Shown here: in pieces, positions 22,112 through 32,613 of the stretch
Layout: every line of letters begins with the position of its first letter
Numbering within the stretch: the first letter of the stretch is position 1
NCBI GenBank assembly: GCA_951640195.1
Contig: OX621170.1
Span: 1,426,001 to 1,490,000, forward strand
Source of the DNA: Porpolomopsis calyptriformis
Lineage: Eukaryota > Basidiomycota > Agaricomycetes > Agaricales > Hygrophoraceae
Length of the DNA: 64,000 nucleotides
Direction of reading: 5' to 3'
Made by a program: the position numbers and the translations under genes
Notes under the pieces: model-generated
The model's database searches: none
Told to the model about the DNA's origin: nothing
Seen by the model: only the letters and a program-made list of their open reading frames with translations

Positions 22112-23065
22112 GAGTTCATGTTCACGCCCTTTTTTTTTTTTTTTTTTTTCCTTTTCTTTTTTAAATCCTCCCTTTCATATCTATCTTGTTCTCCTCGAAG
22201 GCTTCTTCTCCCGCGTGCCTCCTTCTCTTCTCTTCTTCCTCCTCCCTCTATTTTTCTTCTCTCCTTTCTTTTAAATCCTTTTTCTTGGGAACACGCATTT
22301 TAGCTATTATGCTTTCGTGTACATTATACATTGCATGCACTTGTACAACCTGACTGGTCTACTTATGAACGTCTAGTCTAAGTTATGGTTTCTCTAGCCC
22401 CGCTACTTCGTTAATTCTTTTTTATTTATTTAATATTTGGGGCCCTTTTCTTTATTTTTCCTGTTAATGGTTGACACTTGTATCATTATCTTACCGTAGT
22501 ACTATTCCTCCGTATGACCGTCTTCCTTTTTACTTTCTCGCTCGGAAGAGTAGAAGGGAGATCATAGGGGTACCAGGAATATCTACAACAAAACTTTATA
22601 CCCTGGAATCTAGCAGGCAAGTTGACTAAGAATTCTCTCTCTCTGGCCCAGACTCGAAGGAGAATGTGGTCTGCTACGTAGTATGCACCCATAGTCAACC
22701 TTGTGTTACTTCTTATGTCTAATGTTGTCAAGTCAAATTTGCGAGTCGAAGAGTCAGCGGCCACAGGCAATGAGGCCGGAGCTTGGGATGCATCATCCAA
22801 AAGCGAATGAAATCGCCTTGATTGCAAAGAGAGAAATGAAAAAGAAAATATGCCTGAACTGTTTGAATCTATAGAATCAGGAGCATTAGGAAAGAAAACA
22901 GGACCCAGCCCGCAGCTCCATAAACGCGCCTGTTACATGCTTGCATCAAGTACGGTAGATGTCCATCAGCGCGTGTCTCTCTAAGTGTTGTCTTTTCAGA
23001 TTGTATGATAACGAGTTCAAGGGGCAACATCCTTATCCTGAGCGGCATAGCAAGGAGACGTTTGC
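22112..23065. other. intergenic region with poly-T tract, a weak ORF and the NLR3 3' flank
   Basis: A ~22-base T run (22129-22150) and TC-rich sequence follow the Ser/Pro-rich gene. A minus-strand frame at 22827-22486 is open for 113 codons but starts without ATG and resembles nothing I know. The block GCCTGTTACATGCTTGCAT (22928-22946) is the reverse complement of the 3' element found after NLR1 and NLR2, so it marks the 3' edge of the NLR3 unit. Confidence 0.5.
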
Positions 23066-26000
23066 CTATCGTTGTCGTGCTGAAATGGCATCAAAACCAA
23101 AGAGCGCCTTTGCAATTACATGCGACATGGGCCTTGGACCACGCGAGTCGTTCCAGTCTGATTGAACGTCATCCCGGGCAAGGAGCATTTTTACGATGGC
23201 ATCATGTCCATTCCCAGCTGCATACGAAAGGGGTGTTCGACCATACATGTCCTTCGAGTCTGCTTGGACGTCATCTCGAGCAAGCAGCAGGTTTACAATG
23301 GCATCGTGCCCTCTCTCAGCTGCATACGAAAGGGGTGTTCGACCATACATGTCCTTCGAGTCTGCTTGGACGTCATCTCGAGCAAGCAGGAGGTTTACAA
23401 TGGCATCGTGCCCTCTCTCAGCTGCATACGAAAGGGGCGTTTGACCATACATGTCCGTCAAGTCCACTTGGATGTCATGCCGAGCAAGCAGTAGCTTTAC
23501 GACAGCATCATGTCCATTTGCAGCTGCATAAGAAAGGGGCGTTTGACCAAACATGTCTTTCAAGTCCACTCGAACGTTATCCCGAGCAAGCAGCAGCTTG
23601 ACGATGACATCATGCCCATTCTTAGCTGCATACAAAAGGGGCGTTCGATTAGACGAGTCCTTTAAGTCGACTTGAACGTCATCTCGAGCAAGCAGCAGGT
23701 TCACAATGGCATCACTCCCATTATCAGCCAGATAAGAGAGGGGCGTTCGGTCCTCCCCATCCTTTGAGCCTGCTTGAACGTCATTCCGAGCAAGCAGCAC
23801 TTTCGTAATAGCATCATGCCGATTCTGGGCTGCGTACGAAAGGGGCGTTCGACCATCCAAATCTTTCGAGTCTACTTGAACGTCACCCCGAGCGAGCAGC
23901 AGGTTCGCAATGACACTATGGCCATCCCCAGCTGCATAAGAAAGGGGGGTTCGGCCCTCCGAGTCGATTGAGTCCGCTTGAACGTCATCCTTAGCAAGCA
24001 GCAGCTTCACGACAGCTTCATGCCCTCTTTCAGCTGCATACGAAAGCGGGGTTCGCCCATTGCTATCAACCTCGTCTGGAGATACCTTGCTGTCAACCAC
24101 GTCTGGAGCTACCTCGCTGTCAACCTCGTCCTCACTCTCAACCTCGTCCTCGCTGTCAACCTCATCCTCGCTGTCAACCTCGTCTGGAGCTACCCCGCTT
24201 TCAAGCTGGCTGAGGACAATCTCATCCAAGCCCCAGTAAGCGGGGATATGGGCGCTTGAAAAATTTCTCGGAAAACATTCGCCATAACCAGACCAAGGAC
24301 CGGGAGGCACCAACATAACCTGACTAACGCATGCAACTTTAGATCTATCCCCAAGGAAATCTATTGCCAAGTTGGTGATACTGTTTTGGTGTCGACGTGC
24401 ATGATGGCCCCAGTTCCGGGCTGCATAATCGAGAAGAGGGTGGTTTTTCAAGAGGGATTCGAACTCCTCATCGTCATCGCAGTAACCACGCGCAAATACG
24501 TTGAATGAGAGATAGGTGAGACATGTTGTCGTAATAATGGCCTCAGCATTCTGAAATCGAAATTCCCTTTGTTTTTCAAAATATTGCTGAGTTGTGTAGT
24601 CTGAATAGAATGTTATTGAACAAACAGTCAAATCAATGGTTGTTCTACTCACGAGCGAGGCGCACAACCTTCTCTTGCTCGTCAATCACAACCAGTCCCG
24701 CACACACAGAAGTAACCTTCGTTTTGAAGATGAGAGCTCGATTGTTCATCTCCGTCATCTTGGGTGAAACAGAAACGGCATATCGAAGTTCTTCGACAGA
24801 TAATGGTCGAGACACATACACAATCCATGACAGGACTCGCATCGCTAAGTCTTTTGTGTTCGTTTGCTGTTCAATCCGCTCCATAGCTTCGTCGTAAATT
24901 TTATCTATCTCGTCCGGAAGGTTTTCCAGAGAGTGAAGCACAGCTGCTTCGTTATCCAGTTCTAGAAGTGTGTTTATATGCAAGCGCGCTAGTAAAAACC
25001 TTACCAGAAGGTCAAATCCGAAAACATTATTGAACGGATTGAAGACACTCACATGCCCCTGGCACTGTCAACAATTCGTTCTGTGGCAATGTCCCGCAGA
25101 TTTCCCAGATCGCCAAAATAAGCAAGCTGGTTTTGGACGTATTTCGCTATATCTTCATTGGTCGCACGAATACGGAGCCGCTGTGCACCGCGAAAGTATT
25201 GTTCGATAGAAGGGAGGTCTCGCGACGTCACCATCAGGTTAATGGAACCAGAGAAAGACCAAATAGCCTTTAACAGGTTTATCTGTGTTCCGTTGCTGTC
25301 GGAACATTCATCCAGGGCATCCACCACAATGAATACTTTGGCGTATGATTTGATTTCCAGCTCCAATGCTTCATTAAGTTCATTGAGGGTGGGCAAAGTA
25401 CTTCTGACTTTGTGACGATCATGAAACGACTTGATGTTGTCAGATATGGAAGGACGATCTTGGACGAACTGCTTGAGTAGACTTGCGATAAGATTGGTGA
25501 CTGTCTGCGTGGTCTGTTCTTTGTAGTTGCAGTATATGCATCCTACCCCAACATTTCTGTCTTTGAAGAACGTTTGGAGATGGTCTACAACGACCGATCT
25601 ACAGGGCAGGGCAATTAGCCTTGAATCGACAAGCGATGTAGACAACGCTATTACGCAAGGATCGTTTTTCCGGCACCAGCTGGATAAAAACAATAAATGA
25701 GGTCAGTTCCACAGAGGTAGATAAATCTTACGGTTTCCGGGACACCACAATGTTTGCGACGTTCCATCGCGCCAACCTAAAAATGTTGGGGATTCGAGCA
25801 GCCAGTTGCCCGTCCCCTTTTGGTGGATCTGTAGAAATTGGCTCTGTGTCGCCTTGAAGTTGAGAGGAGATAGCCAGAATGCGATATTGCGACGTTCTGA
25901 GTCTTATCATTTAATTCGTAGATTTGTGAATTGAAGCCTGAGGACTGACCATCATCGTAACTGGAGTTGAAATCATTAATGATAATCTGATCCCGGGCAA

Positions 26001-26070
26001 CGATGTGGATTCCTTCGCTGTTGTCGAAGCTAAGATTTTGTGCGTTAATCATCGAACGAGTGTTGGCCAT
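23066..26070 (-). CDS. NLR3: NACHT-ankyrin STAND receptor-like protein (complete)
   Basis: Six exons: 26070-25950, 25896-25732, 25679-25655, 25598-25053, 24999-24653 and 24600-23066, giving 912 residues. The N-terminus (MANTRSMINAQNLSFDNSEG, then IHIVARDQIIIN) is closest to NLR1. Walker A PGAGKTIL is again on a 25-nt exon; Walker B is KVFIVVDALDE. The winged-helix-like part includes LPDEIDKIYDEAMERIEQQ. Ankyrin repeats begin after an acidic insert with DEVDSEDEVDSED-type repeats (~24060-24200) and number about nine or ten. Two neighbouring 99-bp units (about 23240-23437) are almost identical, showing very recent expansion. The last partial repeat runs into FGFDAISARQR and a stop. This looks like the least damaged of the four receptors. 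Confidence 0.88.
24068..24200 (-). repeat. 18-bp VNTR encoding an acidic insert in NLR3
   Basis: Repeated units of AACCTCGTCCTCGCTGTC type (plus strand) encode VDSEDE/VESEDE repeats just before the ankyrin array. The other three NLR genes lack this insert, so it expanded in NLR3 alone. Confidence 0.7.
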
Positions 26071-26086
26071 TTTTTCGGTAGTCAGA

Positions 26087-26092
26087 CACGTG
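26087..26092 (-). promoter_or_regulatory. CACGTG box upstream of NLR3
   Basis: The hexamer lies 16 bp upstream of the NLR3 start codon (26070), in the same position class as the boxes of the other NACHT-ankyrin genes. Confidence 0.45.
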
Positions 26093-26413
26093 GTTAGTGG
26101 TCTTTACCCAACTCGCACGCAGCTCAGATCGACAAAACGGTACCCACAAACATCCGCTCATGTAGTTGCTAGGTTTCTTGTAGAATTACTATTAGCTCTA
26201 AGGTTGGCCACCACATTTCTTGCTTGTTCCAAGGATAGGAATACCACTTCCCTGTAATGCACTCAACTCATAGTGAACGATCGTCTAGCACGTAGTACAA
26301 GTGTTATTCCCACTATAGTAAATAGACTGTACACACCTACAGTACGTTTTAACATCCAATGAATGCATGGAGGTTGTGTTAAGGCATATACATTCACCAA
26401 GTGTCATCTTGGA
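26093..26413. other. NLR3 upstream region and spacer to NLR4
   Basis: No gene seen. It separates the NLR3 promoter from the open ankyrin tail of NLR4. I did not find the TGTAACA-type 3' element here, unlike after NLR1, NLR2 and NLR3. Confidence 0.4.
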
Positions 26414-27085
26414 TTATACCCCACAGGGAGTAGCAGGTTCATGACGGCATAATGCCCCCTCAGCTGCTGGCGTTTGACCATTTGAGTCCTTCGAGTCCAC
26501 ATTAAAATCATCCTGAGCAAGCAGCAGCTTCACGATGGCGTCGTGTCCACACCTAGCTGCATACGAAAGAGGGGTTCGACCATCCTTGTCTTTCGAATTT
26601 GCCTTGACATCGTTCCGAGCTAGCAGCAGTTCCACAATAGTATCATGCCCACTCTCAGCTGCACACGAAAGCGGTGTTCGATGAAACCAGTCCGTCGCGT
26701 CTGCCCCAACATCGCCCTGAGCTAGCAAGAGCCTCACGATGGTATCATGTCCACCCTCAGCAGCATACCAAAGAGGTGTTCGGCCATCCTTGTCTTTCGA
26801 GTCTGCCTTAACGTCGTTTCGAGCTAGCAGTAATTCCACAATGGCATCATGCCCCATCTCAGCTGCACATGAAAGTGGCGTTCGATGAAACCAGTCCATC
26901 GCGTCTGCCTCGAGGTTATCCCGAGCCAGCAGCAGCTTTACGATCGCATCATGCCCACTCTCAGCAGCATACCAAAGATGCGTTCTATTATTTTCATCTT
27001 TCGGGTTCGCCATAACGTCGTTTCGAGCCAGCAGCAGTTCCACGACGGCAACGTGTCCATTCTCGGCAGCACACAAAAGCGGCGT
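26414..27085 (-). pseudogene. ankyrin tail of NLR4 beyond a premature stop, frame still intact
   Basis: Downstream of the NLR4 TGA (27086-27088) the same frame stays open for 223 codons to a TAA at 26414-26416. It encodes six further clean ankyrin repeats (for example DWFHRTPLSCAAEMGHDAIV). Only the final unit is scrambled. The lack of any other damage suggests that the stop is recent, or that it is bypassed or polymorphic. Confidence 0.8.
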
Positions 27086-30000
27086 TCAATGAAACCAGTC
27101 CTTCGTGTCCGCCTCCATATCACTCCGAGCCAACAGCATCCTCACAATGGCATCTCGTCCATTCTCAGAGGCATACGAAAGAGGGGTTTGATCATTATGA
27201 TCTTTCGAGTCCGCTTTAACATCATCTCGGTCCAGTAGCAGCCCCACAATAGTATCATACCCACTTTTAGCTGCACACGAAAGTGGTGTTCGATGAAACC
27301 CGTCGGTGGTATCCCCGTCGACATCACTCCGAGCCAGTAGCAGCCTTACAATGGTATCATGTCCCACCGAAGCTGCGTGCCAAAGTGGCGTCCGACCACC
27401 CTTGTCCTTGGAGTCCGCGTTAACATCATTTCGAGAGAGTAGCAGTTTCACGATGGGATCGTGTCCATTCCTAGCGGCATATGAAAGAGGGGTTCTACCA
27501 TCGTTATCTTTCAAGTCTGCCTCGACATCATTCCGAGCGAGCAGCAGCTCTACAATGGCATCACGCCCACTTTCAGCTGCACGCGAAAGCGGTGTTCGAT
27601 GGAACCAGTCCACCACGTCCGCCTCGACGTCATCTCGGGCCAGTAACACCCTCGCGATGGCATCATGTCCACTCTCAACGGAATACCAAAGTGGTGTTCG
27701 ATCATTCTCGTCTTTTGGGTCTGCCTTGATGTCATTTCGAGCCAGCAGCAGCTTCACGATGGCACCATGTCCACCCCTAGCCGCGTATGAAAGAGGCGTC
27801 TGACCGTCCTTGTCTTTTGAGTTGGCCTTGACGTCATTTCGAGCCAGCAGCAGCTTCACAATGGGGTCGTGTCCACTTCTAGCGGCGTATGAAAGGGGGG
27901 TTCTACCATCGTTGTCTTGCGAGTCTGCCTTAACGTCATTCCGAGATAGCAGCAGCGTCACAATGGCATCATGTCCACTCTCAGCCGCGTATGAAAGAGA
28001 CGTTCGACCATCCTTGTCTTTCGAGTCGGCCTTAACGTCAGCCCGAGTGAGCAGCAGCTTCACGACGGCAACATGTCCACTCTCAGCCGCATACGAAAGC
28101 GGGGTTTGACCACCCCGACCTTTTGGATCCGGTTCAACGTCACTTCGAGCAAGCAACACCTTCACGACGGCATCGTGTCCATTCTCGACTGCGTATGACA
28201 GCGGTGTTCGATCATAGCTGTCAACTTCATTCGCACCTGACCCATCGTCAAGCTGACAACGAACTACCTCTTCAAGCCCGCAGTACGCAGAAATATGGAT
28301 CCTTGAAAAATTCCTAGAAAAATATTGACTGTAACCAGACCAGCGTTGGACAGGCACCAACATAGCTTGACTAGCGCATGCAATCTTGGACTTGTCCTGA
28401 AGGAGATCCATTGCCAAGTGGATGATACTCTCTTGGTGTCGACGCGCGTGATGCCCCCAATTTCGGGCTGCATAATCAAGGAATGGGTTCTCTTTCAAAA
28501 GAGATTCGAACTCCTCCTCGTCATCACAATAGCCACATCCAAATATATCGAATGATAGGTAGGCGAGACACGTGGATGCAATAGTGACCTCAGCATGTGG
28601 AAACTGAGATTCGCGTCGATTCTCAAAATATTGTTGAGTTGTGTAGTCTGTATAGGATGCACAATGAATATACTATCAGACGAATGGTTACTCGACTCAC
28701 GAGCGAGGCGCACAACGTTCTCTTCCTTGTCAATCACAACCAGTCCCGCACACACAGAAGTCAGCTTCCATTCAAAAACAAGAGCACGAGGGTTTAGCTG
28801 CGACATCTTTGGTGAAACGGCGAGAGCATGTTGGAGTTCTTCAATAGACAATGGTCGAAGCGCATATACGATCCATAACAGAACCCGCATCGCCAACTCC
28901 CTTGTGTTCGTTTGCCGTTCAATTCGTCTCATAGCTTCATCGTAAATTTGATCTATCTCGTTCGGGAGATTATCCAGTGTATGAAGCACAGCTTCTTCGC
29001 TGTCCTGTTCCAGCAGTGCGTCCATATGTAGCCGCGCTAGTAAAAACCTTGCCAAAAAGCCAGATACAATGATTTAATAAACATGTCAATATGGGAGGTA
29101 CTTACATGCCTCTAACATTATCGACAATTTTCCGGGTTATGGCGTATTGCATATCCATCAGACCGGGACAGTCGGCAAGTCGACCTTGAACATATTTCGC
29201 AACATCTTCATTAGTCGCACGGATCTGGAGTCGTTGTGCTTCGCGAAAGTGTTGTTCGATTGACGGAATGTCGCGTGAGGTCACCATCAAGTTGACAGAT
29301 CCAGGCAAGGAACGAAGAATCCTCAGCAGTTTTGTCTGAGATTGGTTGCTTTGAGCGCATTCATCCAGAGCATCGACGACAATGAAAGCTTTGGCGTATG
29401 TCTGGACTTCCGTCTCCAATGCTTTGATCAATTCATGGAGCGTTGGATAAGTATGTCTGTCTTGGTGGTAACGATAAAACGATTTCACGTTCTCGGATAT
29501 TATTGGGCAATCTTGGATGAACTGCTTGAGCAGACTGGCAATCAGGTGGGTGACAGTCTGCGTCGTCTGTTCTTTGTAATTGCAGTAGATGAATATGATT
29601 CCAACATTGTGGTCCTTGAAGAAAGTTTGAAGATGGTTTATGACAATGGATCTAATATGGAGTCGTAAATCAGTCAAAGATCAACGAGCCATTTGCAAGA
29701 TGCTATTACGCAAGTATAGTCTTTCCAACGCCAGCTGTGTGAATACAAATCAGCGAGGTCGAAGTGACTGAGGTAGATAAATCTTACGATCTCCGGGACA
29801 CCATAATGTCTGTGACGTCCCATTACGCCAGTCCTGGAATGTTGAAGATCCGAGGAACCAATTGCCGGTTCCTGGTTCATGGGCCTGTATAAAATTGCTC
29901 TGGCATGTCTTGAAGTTGAGAGGTGATAGCCAGAGCCCGATATCGCGACGCTCTTGGCCTTTTCATCAAATTAATCGAATGACGTGCGGAATAAAGCTTG

Positions 30001-30094
30001 ATTACTCACTTGTGTTATTGAAGTTATAATGATTTATCTGATCTCTGCCGACGATGTTGACTTGGCTGTTACCAATGTGGAGAGAAGAAGCCAT
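27086..30094 (-). CDS. NLR4: NACHT-ankyrin STAND receptor-like protein, truncated by in-frame TGA
   Basis: Six exons: 30094-30010, 29952-29788, 29734-29710, 29651-29106, 29047-28701 and 28647-27086, giving 909 residues. The N-terminus (MASSLHIGNSQVNIVGRDQI) is shorter than in its paralogues. Walker A is PGVGKTIL (an Ala-to-Val change); Walker B is KAFIVVDALDE. About eleven ankyrin repeats follow, arranged as a higher-order pattern in which a DWFHRTPLS-type repeat recurs every two to three units. Translation ends at WFH-TGA, where sister repeats read WFHRTPL with CGA. One C-to-T change in a CpG explains the stop. Read-through would give about 1130 residues. It lies head to head with SPO11, with 149 bp between start codons. 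Confidence 0.85.
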
Positions 30095-30105
30095 CGAGGA
30101 ATAGG

Positions 30106-30111
30106 CACGTG
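30106..30111 (-). promoter_or_regulatory. CACGTG box upstream of NLR4
   Basis: The hexamer begins 11 bp upstream of the NLR4 start codon (30094). It lies in the 149-bp divergent gap shared with SPO11. Confidence 0.45.
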
Positions 30112-30243
30112 ATGAATACGCAGCGATTTATTTAGTATTGAAAGTTGGTGAGTCCGGCGACTTACTGGGGAATTGTTTTGTTTCCACTTCGTTCTGTTCG
30201 CTGACGGGCCCTCAGTCAATCATTAATCCAGTTGCGGCAGCAA

Positions 30244-32385
30244 ATGTCAAGCACCCTCGATGGATTAGAAACCTTTTCAGACATCACTTATTTTAGTGAA
30301 GAAGAAGAAATCCTGGATATGAAAAACCATTCCGATACGGACAGGCCAGAAAATGATTGTGACCGACGGTGAGCAATAATTGTTATTCTGTCTTGCTAAG
30401 TCGTTGATATCATTCTTTGGGCAGCCAAATAGCCATTCAACGCATCGAGAAATTTGTGCTTTCGTTTCTAACCCAGCTCAGCGCTTCTCTTCCACCCCCC
30501 GTACTCCCCAATCATGAACAATATAACGATCGACACACTGATTCCCACCCTTCCGAAAGAGACGGAAAATACGACAAATATCATAGGCCCACGAAAATTG
30601 AATTCCATCTGGCTAACCGCCGAAAAATTCAACCCGACGGGTGCTATGATTGTTACTCTCGTGAATTGCTATCGTTGTCACTAATTACGTCTCCCTCTTA
30701 GTTCTTTTGGCGTCCGGAAAGTTTGCTACCCGAGGAACTCAAGGGGACCAAGTGCAAAACCTCTTGGCAAGTCCATATACTTGCCTCAAGATGTGGTGCT
30801 TCCCACTCAGCGCACACACTTTTAGCGCAATTATTCAGGATTCTTGAATTGATGCACGAAGGTCTTGTGAATGATACTCCTGTCACCAAGAGGTGGGTGC
30901 CTTCAAACTCTGGATGTTATCGAATTCTTACCTGGAGACAATTTTTAAGAGATATTTATTACAAAGACGTTCCGCTTTTTGGATCGCAAGCGGTTGTAGA
31001 TCGTGTTTGCCATTTTCTACCTAAACTCTATTAAAACGAACGCAAATGGAACTTTTCCTCGCCAGCTTGTCGACGATCTCGCAGCTACGTTCGATCTGGA
31101 GCGTTCCGACCTCAATGTCGTGAGTACCACTTTTACTTGGTTTTTGGAACAGAATAACTGTTTTGGTGGATATCAGTGCGCTACTTCCAAAGGACTGGTT
31201 TGTGGAGTCGGCTTAACCATTCACCTTGTGGCTGGAGAAACTGTGCATTTAAATGACACCGAGGTTGGTGCCATTTGCAATGCGATCCATTCTCCCTCTC
31301 ACTTTTCTGTTTAGGGTACTCTGATTCCCCCGGGAGAGAAGATATCGTATTTTGAGGTGACTGAGGATGTTTCGTGGGTTCTTATCGTCGAGAAGGATGT
31401 CAGTTTTAATTCGATCGCCCTGGCCGTTATTAATGCCCTGAGTTCTAGGCTGTGTTCCAAACGTTGTGCCAATTAAGACTGGCCAATCATTCCTCTGTAC
31501 CTGGCCGCGGGATTATAATTACGGCGAGACATTCTTGCGAAGATCCTTACTGCTGAGATTGCTCACCGTACTGGTGATGACAGGGTAAAGGCTATCCCGA
31601 CATGGCCACTCGTCAACTCGTCAAGTCTTTATCGGACAATCTTCCTTTGAAGTGAAGTTCCGAGCAAATTTCGCTGTTGATTTATGGGTTGAATTCTGGG
31701 TTTACAGAGTACCTATCCTTGCATTAGTGGACGGAGACCCATATGGCATTGATATTTTGTCCGTATACAAGTATGGAAGCCAGGCTCTCCAGCATGAAAA
31801 TGAGAAATTAGCCGCAGAGCGCGTTGAATGGATAGGCGTTTGGGCCAGCGAATTAGCCAGGTGCGTATTCTTCCACTCCAGCGACGCGAGACGCGAGTTT
31901 TATCCGCGTGCAGTCTTGACATTGACAGAGACACTTTAATTCCAATCCAACGCCAAGACGAGAAAAAGGTTGTTCCTTCGTACTGCATGCAATATTTTTT
32001 GACGACCCTTGCGCACATTATCATCATTCAGGCCCTGTCAATGCTGCGTCGCCCTTCACGTATATTGCCAATGAAATGGAGGTCCGTTTGGCCGTTTCCC
32101 CCTTTTTTATTTCAAACACCCGGAAACACGAGGTGACCGATCAACAGGAAGGAGCTCATGTACATCCTGCATACTCGATGCAAGGCCGAAATTGAAATCA
32201 TAACATCCTTCAAGTTGCCTTCGCCATCACTGTCTTTCTCGCTGGGCCACTCTCCAAGCGACACTACGGCTCCAGATTATTACCCTCAAGAAGACTCAGC
32301 AAGCTCGCTCACCTCCACATCAGCGGCTCGGCTACTGGGCTATTTGAGCGAGAAGATCTCCTATTTTGTTTCTTCCGGTGTCTGA
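30244..32385 (+). CDS. SPO11: meiotic double-strand break protein Spo11 (topoisomerase VI A-like)
   Basis: The start MSSTLDGLETFSDI is followed by many short exons, with joins at 30368/30425, 30640/30702, 30751/30811 and 30892/30950. Diagnostic blocks: QLFRILELMHEGLV, TKRDIYYKDVPLFGSQAVVD with the catalytic tyrosine, LVDDLAATFDLERSDLNV, SKGLVCGVGLTIHL, the Toprim segment VSWVLIVEKDAVFQTL, ITGKGYPDMATR, ILALVDGDPYGIDILSVYKY with the DxD metal-binding pair, and LQHENEKLAAERVEWIGVWA. The C-terminus reads MLRRPSRILPMKWRKELMYI and ends FVSSGV. Spo11 makes the breaks that start meiotic recombination. The intron 31524-31583 appears to be GC-AG, interrupting the codons just before GKGYPD. All catalytic residues are present. 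Confidence 0.92.
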
Positions 32386-32613
32386 CCTCATGTTTACCCT
32401 CCACCAATGTCATCCGGGAATGAGGGACCGGCCGCCTGTTGCCCTGTGTATGTTTAAAATCGTAAATTATTTCCTTTCTGCTATCCAGAACGTTCTGTAC
32501 ACCGTGAACAGCAATTTTCCGTGTTGAGTCACGAGAATGGATATACCAAAGTTGTCTAACAGCCCGCAGCGGCGAAGCTCTTGACTGTAGGCGACATCCG
32601 ACTCTAATGGGCG

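Noticed and set aside
23196..23971. CRISPR-like regular repeat array
   Set aside because: Units are 99 bp with no unique spacers and translate as ankyrin repeats in a eukaryotic gene.
30723..30892. The frame at 30723-30892 taken as one uninterrupted SPO11 exon
   Set aside because: It forces an unlikely Cys/Lys-rich stretch; removing 30752-30810 gives VRKVCYPRNSRGPTHTLLAQ, which fits the family.
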